Part shown: piece by piece, positions 20,055 to 30,129 of the stretch
Layout of the letters: the number at the start of each line of letters is the position of its first letter
Position numbering within the stretch: position 1 is the stretch's first letter
From: Rhodocyclales bacterium
GTDB lineage: Bacteria > Pseudomonadota > Gammaproteobacteria > Burkholderiales > Rhodocyclaceae
Length of the DNA: 64,000 nt
Reading direction: 5' to 3'
Assembly (NCBI GenBank): GCA_016235745.1
Contig: JACRJA010000065.1
Span: 1 to 64,000 of the forward strand
Notes under the pieces: model-generated
Told to the model about the DNA's origin: nothing
Databases searched by the model: none
The model's input: the letters and a program-made list of their open reading frames with translations, nothing else
Position numbers and translations under genes: made by a program

Positions 20055-21512
20055 ATGTCGCTGGAGGCGGTGCGGGCGAAGGGTTTGCTGGTCGAGCGGG
20101 CCTGGATCGGAGGGCAATGGTGTGAGGCCGATTCGGGAAGGCGTTTTCCCGTCTTCGATCCGGCAAGCGGCGAGCGCCTCGCCGAGGTGCCGGACATGGG
20201 CGGGAGCGAGACGCAGCGGGCGATCGCGGCGGCTGCGGCGGCGTTCGATTCCTGGAGGCGGAGCCTGCCCCAGGAACGCGCGGCGGTGCTGTCGCGCTGG
20301 GCGGCTCTGATGCGCGCCTCGCTCGAGGAGCTCGCCGCGCTGGTGATGCACGAGCAGGGCAAGCCGCTCGCGCAGGCGCGCGGCGAGGTGGCGCACGCGG
20401 CGGCCTTCGTCGAGTGGTTCGCCGAAGAAGGGAAACGCATCTACGGCGAGATCATGCCGACCAACCGGGCCGACCGGCGTTTTCTCGTGCTGCGTCAGCC
20501 AGTGGGGGTGTGCGCGGCGATCACGCCGTGGAACTTCCCCGCCTCGATGATCACGCGCAAGGTGGCGCCAGCGCTGGCGGTGGGCTGCACGGTGGTGGCG
20601 AAGCCGGCCGAGCAGACGCCGCTCACGGCCTTGGCGCTCGCGCGGCTCGCCGAGCGCGCCGGCATGCCGCCCGGGGTGCTCAACGTCGTCACCGGGGCCG
20701 ATCCGGTGCCGATCGGCCTGGCGCTCACGTCCGATGCCAGGGTGCGCAAGATTTCCTTCACCGGCTCGACCGAGGTCGGTCGGCTGCTGATGGCGCAAAG
20801 CGCCCCTACGCTCAAGCGCCTGTCGCTGGAGCTGGGCGGGGATGCGCCCTTTCTCGTGTTCGACGACGCCGACGTGGAGGCGGCGGTGCAGGGGGCGATC
20901 GCCTCGAAGTACCGCAATTCGGGGCAGACCTGCGTGTGCGCCAACCGCATCCTGGTGCAGGCGGGAATCTACGAAGCGTTCGTGCGCCGCTACGTCGAGG
21001 AGGTGGGCAAGCTCGCCGTCGGGCCGGGCGGGCAGCCGGGGGTAACGGTGGGGCCGCTCATCGACGAGGCGGCGCTCGCCAAGGTGGAAACCCTGGTAAA
21101 CGACGCGCTGGAAAAAGGGGCGCGGCTCTTGTGTGGCGGTCGGCGCTTGCAGGGGCTTTTTTATGCGCCGACGGCGCTCGAGGGGATCACGCCGCAGATG
21201 CGCATCGCACACGAGGAGATCTTCGGGCCGGTGGCGCCGCTCTACCGCTTCGAGACGGAGGAAGAAGGGGTGGCCTTGGCGAATGCCAGCGACTACGGTC
21301 TGGCGGGGTACCTGTACGCGCGCGACGTCGGTCGCATCCTGCGCGTGGCCGAAGCGCTCGAAGTGGGCGTGGTCGGGGTCAATACCGGTTCGACCTCGAA
21401 CGAGGCGGCGCCTTTTGGCGGCATCAAGCAGTCCGGCTTCGGGCGCGAGGGCTCGAAGTATGGCGTGGAGGAGTATCTCGAGCTGAAGTCGGTGTGCCTG
21501 GCAGGGTTATAG
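20055..21512 (+). CDS. gabD: NAD(P)-dependent succinate-semialdehyde dehydrogenase
   Basis: A 485-residue aldehyde dehydrogenase of the GabD type, oxidising succinate semialdehyde to succinate. Motifs: ITPWNFPASMITRKVAPALA, FTGSTEVGR, the glutamate region LELGGDAPFLVFDDAD, and the catalytic cysteine in RNSGQTCVCANR. I start at ATG 20055, with AAGGAG seven to twelve bases upstream. There is no gabT next to it. Other semialdehydes such as glutarate semialdehyde are possible substrates. Confidence 0.88.
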   Translation: MSLEAVRAKGLLVERAWIGGQWCEADSGRRFPVFDPASGERLAEVPDMGGSETQRAIAAAAAAFDSWRRSLPQERAAVLSRWAALMRASLEELAALVMHEQGKPLAQARGEVAHAAAFVEWFAEEGKRIYGEIMPTNRADRRFLVLRQPVGVCAAITPWNFPASMITRKVAPALAVGCTVVAKPAEQTPLTALALARLAERAGMPPGVLNVVTGADPVPIGLALTSDARVRKISFTGSTEVGRLLMAQSAPTLKRLSLELGGDAPFLVFDDADVEAAVQGAIASKYRNSGQTCVCANRILVQAGIYEAFVRRYVEEVGKLAVGPGGQPGVTVGPLIDEAALAKVETLVNDALEKGARLLCGGRRLQGLFYAPTALEGITPQMRIAHEEIFGPVAPLYRFETEEEGVALANASDYGLAGYLYARDVGRILRVAEALEVGVVGVNTGSTSNEAAPFGGIKQSGFGREGSKYGVEEYLELKSVCLAGL

Positions 21513-21518
21513 CCTGCT

Positions 21519-22435
21519 TCAGCCTTCTTGGGCGGCCAGCGCCCGGGCGGCGGTGCGTTGGTTCTCGCCCAGCGCCGCCAGGCCGATGCCCAGGAGCAGC
21601 AGCACGAAGCCGAGCGCCTGCAGGCCGTCGAGCTGCTCGCCGAATATCAGCCAGGCGAGCAGGCTGCTGCCCACCGGCTCGCCCAGGGTGACGATGGCCA
21701 CGAAGGCGGCCGAGACGTGGCGCAGCGACCAGTTATACGCCGTGTGTCCGACCACCTGCGGCAAGAGCGCGAGCAGCAGCAACGCCTGCCAGCCTGAGGA
21801 AGACCAGCCCGACAGCGGCGTGCCGCTGAGCAGGCAGGCGAGCATGAGGAGCACCGCGGCGCTGGTGTAGACGCTGAAGACGTAGGCCGGCAGGGTCAGC
21901 TGCGCCCGCAGCCGGTGGCCTACGAGGAGGTAGGCCGAGAAGCACCAGGCGCCGGCGAGGGCGAGGAAGTTGCCCCACAGGGAATCGGCCCCGCCCGTGT
22001 GCCGGTCGCTCCAGAAGATGGCCAGGCTGCCGGCGAGCGCGAGCGCCATGCCGGCGAGCAGCGTACGGTTGAAGCGCTCGTGCAGGAAGATGAAGCCGAC
22101 CAGGGCGATCCAGATGGGGTTGGTGGTGACCAGCACCGTGCTCGAGGCGACCGAGGTCAGGGCGAGCGAGCGGATCCACAGGGCAAAGTGCAGGGCGAGA
22201 AAAGTGCCGGCAAGCAGCGCAAGCCCCAACTGCCGCGAGGTCATGGCGCGCAGCGAAGCCCGATCGAAGAGCAGTGCCGCGGGGGCCACGGCGAGCGCGG
22301 CAAAGGTGAGCCGCCAGGCGGCCACGGCCAGCGATTCCACCCCCTCGCCCTGGGCGATGCGCGCGCAGATCGCCCCGGCGGCGATCGACAGCATCCCGCC
22401 CACGGCGACGAGATAGGCCAGCGCCCGGCGTTCTT

Positions 22436-22439
<4 letters not shown>
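21519..22439 (-). CDS. EamA/DMT-family transporter
   Basis: A 306-residue membrane protein with about ten hydrophobic segments in two EamA repeats (AAGAICARIAQGEGVESLAVAAW; HTAYNWSLRHVSAAFVAIVTLGEPVGSSLLAWLIFGEQ). Such proteins export metabolites; the substrate is unknown. Its ATG overlaps the livF stop, so it is read from the same transcript as gluQRS-livG-livF. Confidence 0.85.
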
Positions 22440-23138
<699 letters not shown>

Positions 23139-23146
<8 letters not shown>

Positions 23147-23951
23147 CGGCCGCCTCTTCGTCCTCTTCGCCCAGATAGGCGCGGATCACTTCGGGGTCAC
23201 GGCGCACCGCCTCGGGCGGCCCCTCGGCGATCTTGCGCCCGAAGTTCATCACCACGACGTGATCGGACACGTTCATCACCACGCTCATGTCGTGCTCGAT
23301 GAAGAGCAGCGTCAGGCCATGTTGATCGCGCAGCGCCGTGAGCAGCGCGTTGAGCTCGGCCGATTCGCGCGGATTGAGTCCGGCGGCCGGCTCGTCCAGG
23401 CACAGCAGGCGCGGGCGAGCGCACAGGGCGCGAGCGATTTCCACGCGGCGCTGGGTGCCGTAGGGCAAGGCCCCGGCCGGCGTGTCGGCAAAGGCGGTGA
23501 GCCCCAGCTCGGCGAGCCAGCGCCGGGCGAATTCGAGCGCCTCGCGCTCGGCGCGGCGATAGCCCGGCGTGTGCAGCAGGCCGGCGAGGGCGAAGCGCGA
23601 GGCGCGCGCAAGCGCCTGGTGCTGCGCCACGAGCAGATTCTCGAGCACCGTCATGCCGCCGAAGAGGCGGATGTTCTGGAAGGTGCGCACGATGCGCGCC
23701 TCGCGGGCGATGCGGTGCCCCTTGAGGCGGGTGAGGTCGCGCTCGCTGCCGTCGTCCTCGTGCAGCAAGATGCGGCCGGCGCTGGGGCGATAGAAGCCCG
23801 TGATGCAGTTGAAGAGCGTGGTCTTGCCCGCACCGTTGGGACCGATGATGGCGGTGATCGCTCCCCGCGGTACTTCGAGCGAGAGCCCGTCGATGGCGGT
23901 GATGCCGCCAAAGCGCATCACGAGGCGATCCACCGTGAGGAGCGGCGTCAT
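23139..23951 (-). CDS. livG: Branched-chain amino acid-type ABC ATPase LivG
   Basis: A 270-residue ABC ATPase of the LivG type. It has Walker A GPNGAGKTTLF, the family insert FRTFQNIRLFGGMTVLENLLV-like stretch (VRTFQNIRLF), and the typical C-terminus VMNFGRKIAEGPPEAVRRDPEVIRAYLGEE. It is the partner of livF directly downstream. Its ATG overlaps the gluQRS stop, so a tRNA-modification gene starts this operon. Confidence 0.88.
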
Positions 23952-24925
23952 GGTGTGCGACTCCGCTCGGGGTTCAGGCGCACGGTGGATTTGCGCCGCG
24001 CTGGAACCTTGCCGATCTCCCAGTGCGCCACCGCCCAGGCAAGGAGCTCCTCGGGCGGTGCACCGCGCAGTTCCGCTGGGGGTGCATGGCCGAGAAAATC
24101 AAGCGCCTGGGCGATGCGTGCGCTCGCCTCGACGGACTCCAGCGGCCGGGCGAGGGTCTGCTTCGAGAGCTTGTCGCCGCGCGCGTCGACGGCCACCGGC
24201 AGGTGCGCATAGCGCGGCACCGGCAGGCCAAGGGCACGATGCAGAGCGATCTGGCGCGCCGTGGAGCCGAGCAGATCGGCGCCGCGCACCACGTCGGTGA
24301 CGCCGACGCGCGCATCGTCGATCACCACCGCGAGCTGATAGGCGAAGACGCCGTCGGCGCGCTTGACGACGAAGTCGCCCACTTCGCGCGGCAGATCTTC
24401 GACGACGCGCCCCTGGATGCGGTCATCGAACGCCACGCGGCCCTCGACGCGGAAGCGCCAGGCCCGCGCCGCCTTGCCCGGCGGCAGCCCCTCGCGGCAA
24501 GTGCCGGGGTAGAGCGTGCTGCCATCGATCGCCCGCGGCGCCTCGGCCAGATCCTTGCGGCTGCAGCCGCAGGGGTAGAGCCAGCCCCCCTCGCGCAGGG
24601 CGGCGAAAGCGGCTTCATACTGCGCCAGATGACGACTCTGGTAGGCGACTTCGCCATCCCAGGCAAAACCGTAGGCTTCGAGCGTGCGCAGAATGTCGGC
24701 GTCCATGCCGGGGATGGCGCGCGCCGCGTCGAGATCGTCGATGCGCACGAACCAGCGCCCGCCGCGCGCTCTCGCATCGCAGTAGCTCGCCAGCGCCGCC
24801 AGCAGCGAGCCAAAGTGCAGCCGCCCGGTGGGGGAAGGGGCGAAGCGGCCGACGACGGTGGCGGGCTGGGCGGCGTGGGGCAGATGCTTCATCAGCGCTT
24901 GCGGCAAGGCAGGGAAAGATGGCAT
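23948..24925 (-). CDS. gluQ: Glutamyl-Q tRNA(Asp) synthetase
   Basis: A 325-residue paralogue of the GluRS catalytic domain without the anticodon-binding part. It charges glutamate onto queuosine at position 34 of tRNA-Asp. It shows GRFAPSPTGRLHFGS, a zinc-site-like CGCSR with a later TCREG, and DKLSKQT (KMSKS equivalent). I start at ATG 24925 because AGGA lies about six bases upstream. A QueF gene at 61226 shows that the organism makes queuosine. Confidence 0.93.
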   Translation of the reverse strand: MPSFPALPQALMKHLPHAAQPATVVGRFAPSPTGRLHFGSLLAALASYCDARARGGRWFVRIDDLDAARAIPGMDADILRTLEAYGFAWDGEVAYQSRHLAQYEAAFAALREGGWLYPCGCSRKDLAEAPRAIDGSTLYPGTCREGLPPGKAARAWRFRVEGRVAFDDRIQGRVVEDLPREVGDFVVKRADGVFAYQLAVVIDDARVGVTDVVRGADLLGSTARQIALHRALGLPVPRYAHLPVAVDARGDKLSKQTLARPLESVEASARIAQALDFLGHAPPAELRGAPPEELLAWAVAHWEIGKVPARRKSTVRLNPERSRTP

Positions 24926-24958
24926 GCTCGATCCTACTACGGGCGCAAGGAGAGGGGA

Positions 24959-25891
24959 ATGGAGGAGCGGGCCGTGCAGGGAACGGATGACGCGGCGTAT
25001 CGACCCCGGCAAGCGCCCCGCTGCCGGCGGCTGCCGCTGCGGGGTCTGGAATCGTGCGTGCGCCAATGGGGGCCGGAAGAAGGGCTGCCCGTGATCCTGC
25101 TGCACGGCTGGATGGACAGCGGCGCCACCTGGCAGTTCGTGGTCGATGTTCTCTTGGATCGGGCGCCATTCTATCGTCTGATCGCGCCGGACTGGCGGGG
25201 GTTCGGCGACAGCGACTGGTGTCCGCACGGCTACTGGTTTCCCGATTATCTTGCCGATCTGGATGCGCTGCTCGAAGCGCTCGCGCCAGGGAAAGAAGTC
25301 GTGCTGGTCGGGCACAGCATGGGCGGCAACGTGGCCGGGCTCTACGCCGGCGTGTGTCCCGAACGGGTACGCGCGCTCGCCCTGCTGGAAGGTTTTGGAT
25401 TACCGGAACATCGGCCCGAAGAAGCGCCGCGACGCTACCGCGCCTGGCTTCAGCAGCTCCTGGCGCCGCCGGCCTTGAACGCGCCCGAGTCGATCGAGGA
25501 GTTCGCGCTGCGCCTGTGCCGTCGGCATCCACGCCTACCCCTCGATCGGGCACGCTTCGTGGCCGCCTCCTGGCTGCGGCAAGCTCCAGACGGGCGGCTC
25601 GCCTTCCGGGCCGATCCGCGCCACAAAATCCTCAACCCCATCGTCTATCGTCTGGAAGAAGCCAAGGCCTGCTGGCGCGCCATCACTGCGCCTTGCCTGT
25701 GGCTGTGGGGCGAGGAATCGGAAATTCCCCGCCAGCTTGCCACCGACTGGGAGGCGCGCAAGGCGTGTTTTGCCCACTGGGAGGGACGCTCGATCGCCGG
25801 GGCCGGGCACATGATGCACCACGAGCAGCCAGAAGCGGTGGCGCAGGCGCTGGGGGAATTCATCGCTCGGGTGACGCAAACGCCGGCTTGA
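24959..25891 (+). CDS. Alpha/beta hydrolase
   Basis: A 310-residue alpha/beta hydrolase. HGWMDSG forms the oxyanion region, GHSMGGN holds the nucleophile serine, and GAGHMMHHEQP carries the catalytic histidine. The DWRGFGDSDW segment is typical of the family. No signal peptide is present. It diverges from gluQRS with a short gap. The ATG at 24959 follows an AAGGAG. The natural substrate cannot be told. Confidence 0.85.
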   Translation: MEERAVQGTDDAAYRPRQAPRCRRLPLRGLESCVRQWGPEEGLPVILLHGWMDSGATWQFVVDVLLDRAPFYRLIAPDWRGFGDSDWCPHGYWFPDYLADLDALLEALAPGKEVVLVGHSMGGNVAGLYAGVCPERVRALALLEGFGLPEHRPEEAPRRYRAWLQQLLAPPALNAPESIEEFALRLCRRHPRLPLDRARFVAASWLRQAPDGRLAFRADPRHKILNPIVYRLEEAKACWRAITAPCLWLWGEESEIPRQLATDWEARKACFAHWEGRSIAGAGHMMHHEQPEAVAQALGEFIARVTQTPA

Positions 25892-25904
25892 TGCCGCCGT
25901 CGGC

Positions 25905-26486
25905 TCAGTCGATCACTTCCCAGCGGCCTTCGCCCACGGCGCACGCTTTGCCGCGAACCTTTTCTTTGCGTTCGTCGCGGGTGATCATCGCCTCGTAGTG
26001 GCGGCACTTGCGCCCGTCGCGGACGAATTCGTCGAGCGGGGTGAGGGCGTAGGCGACGCCGTAGGGAGTGCGCCAACTCACGGTCTGCCCCCGTTTGCCC
26101 AGTTCCAGCGTGTGGCCGAAACACGCTCGGTCCTCCTCGTCCATTTCCGGCCCCAGTTCGGCGCCGAGTACCGCCCCGAGCACGCTGCCGAGGACGATCG
26201 CCGCCGCGCGGCCGCTGCCCTCGCCGATCTGGCTTCCCACGACGGCGCCGGCCACACCGCCCAGGGCCGCACCGAGCGCCTCACGGTTGCAGCGTCCGGC
26301 ATAGATGCCGAAATCATTGTCCCATTTTTTCCCCGAGTACCCCAGATAAAGCGGATCGTTCTTCTTGCGCCAGCCGTGTGCCGGCGCCCAAGAAGGGGGA
26401 TCGGCAAGCACGGGGGCTGGCAGTGCAAAGGAGAGGAAGGCTGTTGTGGCCGCGATCAGGATGCTGCGTGAAAGAGGACGTTCCAT
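25905..26486 (-). CDS. Glycine-zipper 2TM surface-antigen-like protein
   Basis: A 193-residue exported protein. A signal peptide ends near PVLA at residue 28. A glycine-zipper segment follows (GAALGGVAGAVVGSQIGEGSGR, quoted in part) of the kind found in the 17-kDa surface antigen and related outer-membrane proteins. The C-terminal domain has conserved Trp, Tyr and Cys residues. There is no lipobox. It probably sits in or on the outer membrane; its exact role is unknown. Confidence 0.75.
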   Translation of the reverse strand: MERPLSRSILIAATTAFLSFALPAPVLADPPSWAPAHGWRKKNDPLYLGYSGKKWDNDFGIYAGRCNREALGAALGGVAGAVVGSQIGEGSGRAAAIVLGSVLGAVLGAELGPEMDEEDRACFGHTLELGKRGQTVSWRTPYGVAYALTPLDEFVRDGRKCRHYEAMITRDERKEKVRGKACAVGEGRWEVID

Positions 26487-26551
26487 CGGAAGGGCTCCAG
26501 GATGTCATGCCAAACGATGCGAGATTATCGCGCGTCGTCGGTCAGGGCGCA

Positions 26552-28207
26552 TCATTTTTTCAGACGGTAACTCAATTGCGGCCGCGTCAGCCCGAGCAGA
26601 CGCGCCGCCGCCGAGAGATTGCCGCCGGCGCGTTCCACGGCGCGGTGCAAGAGCATGCGCTCGAAGGATTCGAGGGGAACGCCCCGCTCGAGCAGGGCAT
26701 CGGCGAGATCGGCATGGGTCTCCCCGCCCTTTTCCTCCAGTCCGCCGCTCGTGCCAAGCACGTGAGCGTGCGTTGCCTCATTCCCGTTACCGACGAAAAG
26801 ATGCTCGACCTCGATGGTGCCGTGGTTGGGTGCGAGAATCACGCCTCGTTCGATCACGTTTTCCAGCTCGCGCACGTTGCCCGGCCAGTGGTACGCCTTG
26901 AGCGCCAGCATGGCCTTGTCGCTGATGCCGGCGATCTTCTTGCCGTGCAGGCTCTGGAAGCGCTCGATCATCGCCTCCACGAGCAGCGGGATGTCGGAGA
27001 CGCGCTCGCGCAGCGGCGGGATGTGGATGGGATAGACGTTGAGCCGGTAGAAGAGGTCGCGGCGAAAACGCCCCGCCTCGACAGCCTGCTGCAAATCGAC
27101 GTTGGTAGCCGCGACCAATCGCACGTCGATTTTACGCACCTGCTCGCCGCCGAGGCGTTCGATCTCCCCTTCTTGCAGTACCCGCAGGAGTTTCGCCTGG
27201 GCCGCGAGCGAGAGCTCTCCGACCTCGTCGAGAAAGAGCGTGCCGCCGTCGGCACGCTCGAACTTGCCTGCACGCGGGGCATGGGCGCCGGTGAAGGCGC
27301 CGCGCTCGACGCCGAAGAGCTCGGATTCGATCAGCTCTTCAGGGATGGCTGCGCAGTTGACGGTCACGAAAGGTCCGTTTTTCCGTAGGCTGAGCTCGTG
27401 CAGCGTGCGCGCGAAGCGCTCCTTGCCCACGCCAGTCTCGCCCAGCAGCAAGACGGTGACTTGCGTCCCGGCAGCCCGCTCGAGCAAATCATAGGTGCGC
27501 AGAAACGCGGCAGAGGCGCCGATGAGCTTGGGGACCCGGCGCGGTTCGACCAGCCGCTCGCGCATGCGCTCGATCTCTTCGCGCAATTGCAGCAGACGCC
27601 CGACGATGGGGTCTTCCTGGAAGAAGCCGATCAGCTCCGGCGCCTCGCTCCATGCTTCGGCCGGCTTGCCGACGATATGGCAGCGCTCCTGTCCCATCGC
27701 CGCACAAGCGGTCTCCCGAAAGACGATGAAGCGGTTCATGAAGGCCGAGGTATAGCCAGATGCATAACCTATCATCATCCAACAGGCCGGCTCGTCGCTC
27801 GTGCCGACCCCCTGCAGATGTGCCTGCGCTTCCCACGAGTGGTCCCAGGCGAATTCGCCGTGAAACGTTCCGGCTTCGAGCTCGATCGTGAGGGGGATGA
27901 CGCGGGCGCTGCCTTCGAGCATGTGCAGTTGGGGGCCGACGACGAAAGCATCGCGCAGCGTGCTGTGCGGTCGCGCCTTCTTGGCGAGCTCGGCATCGCG
28001 CATCCCGGAGACGAACCCCATGCGGGTGAGCAGGCGGCGCGCCTGTACCTTCCCGACTGAGGCGATCAATTCCTTGCGTAAGGCCGCGAGTGCCCCGACG
28101 TGCAGGAGCAGCATGCGATGTTCGCCGAGCCAGATCAAGCCCTCGTCGGGAAGAAAACGCAGCAGGCTGCGCAGATCGGAGCCTTCGGGATACGGGATCG
28201 TCGCCAT
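26552..28207 (-). CDS. dmpR: Phenol-sensing sigma-54 activator, DmpR/XylR family
   Basis: A 551-residue enhancer-binding protein. The N-terminal XylR-type sensor domain is followed by a V4R domain (about 130-210), then the AAA+ domain with Walker A GETGVGKE near residue 255 and the sigma-54 contact loop GAFTGA near 302. A Fis-type helix-turn-helix ends it (GGNLSAAARLLGLTRPQLSYRLKK, last 25 residues). In this family direct binding of phenol by the sensor domain frees the ATPase. It is divergent from dmpK, and its target sites lie between the two genes. Confidence 0.93.
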   Translation of the reverse strand: MATIPYPEGSDLRSLLRFLPDEGLIWLGEHRMLLLHVGALAALRKELIASVGKVQARRLLTRMGFVSGMRDAELAKKARPHSTLRDAFVVGPQLHMLEGSARVIPLTIELEAGTFHGEFAWDHSWEAQAHLQGVGTSDEPACWMMIGYASGYTSAFMNRFIVFRETACAAMGQERCHIVGKPAEAWSEAPELIGFFQEDPIVGRLLQLREEIERMRERLVEPRRVPKLIGASAAFLRTYDLLERAAGTQVTVLLLGETGVGKERFARTLHELSLRKNGPFVTVNCAAIPEELIESELFGVERGAFTGAHAPRAGKFERADGGTLFLDEVGELSLAAQAKLLRVLQEGEIERLGGEQVRKIDVRLVAATNVDLQQAVEAGRFRRDLFYRLNVYPIHIPPLRERVSDIPLLVEAMIERFQSLHGKKIAGISDKAMLALKAYHWPGNVRELENVIERGVILAPNHGTIEVEHLFVGNGNEATHAHVLGTSGGLEEKGGETHADLADALLERGVPLESFERMLLHRAVERAGGNLSAAARLLGLTRPQLSYRLKK

Positions 28208-28377
28208 TTCCTCTCCTCGGTGATTCGGCGTCTGGGCGCCGTGGTGTTCAGGATGTCCGATGGGATGATGGTACCCCCGCGAGCCTGTCCCGGTGCGCCT
28301 GTGGTTGCTCTGGGGGTGCTATTTTATGTTAATGTCGTAAAAATGGCGATTGCCATGTTGCAATGCAATAAATTTGA

Positions 28378-28393
28378 TGTATCAAATGATCAA
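28378..28393 (+). promoter_or_regulatory. DmpR-type upstream activating site 1
   Basis: TGTATCAAATGATCAA agrees at 13 of 16 positions with TTGATCAATTGATCAA, which I remember as the DmpR site of the Pseudomonas Po promoter. It lies about 120 bases before the expected transcript start. Confidence 0.7.
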
Positions 28394-28408
28394 TGTAGTT
28401 TGGCGAAT

Positions 28409-28424
28409 TTTATCAAAAGATCAA
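28409..28424 (+). promoter_or_regulatory. DmpR-type upstream activating site 2
   Basis: TTTATCAAAAGATCAA also agrees at 13 of 16 positions with the remembered DmpR site. Its centre is 31 bases from that of site 1, three helical turns, so both sites face the same side of the DNA, as expected for cooperative binding. Confidence 0.7.
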
Positions 28425-28437
28425 TCTGCGCCGGGAA

Positions 28438-28451
28438 AAATCTCGAGAAAT
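28438..28451. promoter_or_regulatory. Candidate GntR operator in the upper dmp promoter
   Basis: AAATCTCGAGAAAT shares 12 of 14 bases with the perfect palindrome AAATCTCGAGATTT of the lower operon promoter (33985-33998), including an 11-base identical run. It lies between the activator sites and the -24 box, where a bound repressor could block DNA looping. Confidence 0.6.
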
Positions 28452-28477
28452 GGCGGTGTTTACGAGAGATTATTTTT

Positions 28478-28493
28478 TGGCACTGAAATTGCT
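28478..28493 (+). promoter_or_regulatory. Sigma-54 promoter of dmpKLMNOP
   Basis: TGGCACTGAAATTGCT matches the -24/-12 consensus TGGCAC-N5-TTGC exactly, with the GG and GC pairs at the required spacing. Transcription should start near 28504, about 35 bases before dmpK. Confidence 0.9.
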
Positions 28494-28539
28494 GTAAGGG
28501 AAGTGCAGGACGAACCCAGGGTAAAAGCGGAGAAAGGGC

Positions 28540-28797
28540 ATGAAACCTGCAGCAGAAGCATTCGACGTCGGGCGCAAGTTCGTGCGCGTGCTGGAGCGGC
28601 GCCCCGACGGGCTCGTGGCCTTCGAGTTCGCCATTGGTGAGCCGGACCTGTGCGTCGACATGCTGCTGCCCGCCGAGGCGTTCGCGCGTTTCTGTGAGGA
28701 GCAGCAAGTAATCCATCTGGAGGGGGCAGCACGTGAGGGCGTGCTTTCTGACTGGGATTGGAGCATGCGCACGGCGACACAGCAACGGTTTCGCTGA
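28540..28797 (+). CDS. dmpK: Phenol hydroxylase component DmpK
   Basis: An 85-residue member of the phenol hydroxylase DmpK/PhcK family. DmpK is not part of the active complex but helps iron load the oxygenase. Recognisable by the start FDVGRKFVRVLERRPDGLVAFEF (quoted in part) and its place as first gene. GGAGAAAGG lies just before the ATG. It is the first gene behind the sigma-54 promoter. Confidence 0.9.
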   Translation: MKPAAEAFDVGRKFVRVLERRPDGLVAFEFAIGEPDLCVDMLLPAEAFARFCEEQQVIHLEGAAREGVLSDWDWSMRTATQQRFR

Positions 28798-28830
28798 GCA
28801 GCATTCATTCGAAAGAGGAGGAGAGGATCC

Positions 28831-29826
28831 ATGCAAATCGATCTACGAACGGTGACGATCAAGCCACTGCGCCAGACGTTCGACCACATCGCACGCTATC
28901 TTGGCGCCGACAAACCGGTGTCGCGCTACCTCGAAGGCAGCATTGGCATCCAGCCGAAGGACATTTTTCACTACCGTCCGACCTGGGAGCCGGAGCGGGA
29001 GATCTTCGATGAGGGGCGCACGAAGATCCGCATGAAGGATTGGGATGCGCTCAAGGATCCGCGCCAGTTCTATTACGGTGCCTATACCAGTGCCCGGGCC
29101 CGGCAGCAGGATACGGCCGAGGCCAATTTCGACTTCGTCGAATCGCGCGGCCTGGTGGAGGCGCTGCCCGATGAGGTGCGGCAAGCTGCCGTCGCGCTGC
29201 TCGTGCCCCTGCGCCACCTCGCCTGGGGAGCGAACATGAACAACGCCGCCGTCTGCGCCTACGCCTATGGAGGAATGGCGGCACAGGCAGCCATCTACCA
29301 GTCGATGGACCAGCTCGGTATCGCGCAGTACCTCACGCGCATCGGGCTGCTCTTGGGCGACGTGGAGGCGCTGTCGGCAGGCAAACAAGCCTGGATGAAC
29401 GATCCCGTCTGGCAGCCGCTGCGTCGCTACGTCGAGGACAGTTTCGTCGTAAAAGATCCTTTCGAGCTGCACACGGTGCAAAACCTTGTGCTCGACGGTT
29501 TGCTCTACCCCCTGGTTTACGACACGATCGTCGATCAGATCTTCGCTGCGCGCGGCGGGGCGGCGATCGCCATGCTCACCCAGTTCATGACCCAGTGGTC
29601 GGCGGAGACGCGCAAGTGGGTCGATGCGACGCTGAAGGCGATCGTGACGGAATCGGCGGAAAACCGCGGCATCGTGCAGGCTTGGGTCGATGCTTGGCTT
29701 CCCCGGGCGAAAGAGGCCTTGTTGCCGGTGGCGGCGATCGCCGTGTCCGAGCAAGCGCCGGCGCTGCTCGATGAGGTGATGGAGGGGTTTGCCCAGCGCC
29801 TGGCCAAGATCGGCCTGTCGGCCTGA
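28831..29826 (+). CDS. dmpL: Phenol hydroxylase oxygenase beta subunit DmpL
   Basis: A 331-residue non-catalytic ferritin-like subunit of the bacterial multicomponent phenol hydroxylase. It forms the (alpha-beta-gamma)2 oxygenase with DmpN and DmpO. The family is recognised from LRQTFDHIARYLGADKPVSRY at the N-terminus and the lack of the iron-binding ExxH pairs. AGGAGGAGAGG stands before the ATG. Confidence 0.93.
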   Translation: MQIDLRTVTIKPLRQTFDHIARYLGADKPVSRYLEGSIGIQPKDIFHYRPTWEPEREIFDEGRTKIRMKDWDALKDPRQFYYGAYTSARARQQDTAEANFDFVESRGLVEALPDEVRQAAVALLVPLRHLAWGANMNNAAVCAYAYGGMAAQAAIYQSMDQLGIAQYLTRIGLLLGDVEALSAGKQAWMNDPVWQPLRRYVEDSFVVKDPFELHTVQNLVLDGLLYPLVYDTIVDQIFAARGGAAIAMLTQFMTQWSAETRKWVDATLKAIVTESAENRGIVQAWVDAWLPRAKEALLPVAAIAVSEQAPALLDEVMEGFAQRLAKIGLSA

Positions 29827-29838
29827 GGGAGGAAGAAG

Positions 29839-30108
29839 ATGTCGACCGTATTCATCGCTTTTCAGACGAACGAAGAGACCCGTCCCATCATCGAGGCCAT
29901 CGTCGAGGACAACCCCCACGCGCGCGTCAATGAAGCGCCGGCCATGGTGAAGATCGATGCCGACGGACGCCTCATCGTCAAGCGCAGCTCGATCGAGGAG
30001 CGCCTCGGGCGCGAGTTCGATCTGCAGGAACTACACGTCAACCTCATTTCGCTCTCTGGCAACATCGAAGAGGATGAAGATCAATTCGTGCTGGTTTGGA
30101 AAAACTGA
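29839..30108 (+). CDS. dmpM: Phenol hydroxylase effector protein DmpM
   Basis: An 89-residue cofactor-free regulatory protein of the MmoB/DmpM family. It binds the oxygenase and raises turnover. Typical features are VFIAFQTNEETRPIIEAI and EDNPHARV. It lies 12 bases after dmpL. Confidence 0.93.
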   Translation: MSTVFIAFQTNEETRPIIEAIVEDNPHARVNEAPAMVKIDADGRLIVKRSSIEERLGREFDLQELHVNLISLSGNIEEDEDQFVLVWKN

Positions 30109-30129
30109 CACCGGGAAGGAGCAAGGGAC

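Larger units (their letters stand above)
28208..28539. other. Divergent regulatory region between dmpR and dmpK
   Basis: This 332-base region holds no gene. It is more AT-rich than its surroundings and contains two DmpR-like sites, a palindrome shared with the lower operon, and a sigma-54 promoter, each listed separately. The dmpR promoter must also lie here, but I cannot point to it. Confidence 0.8.
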
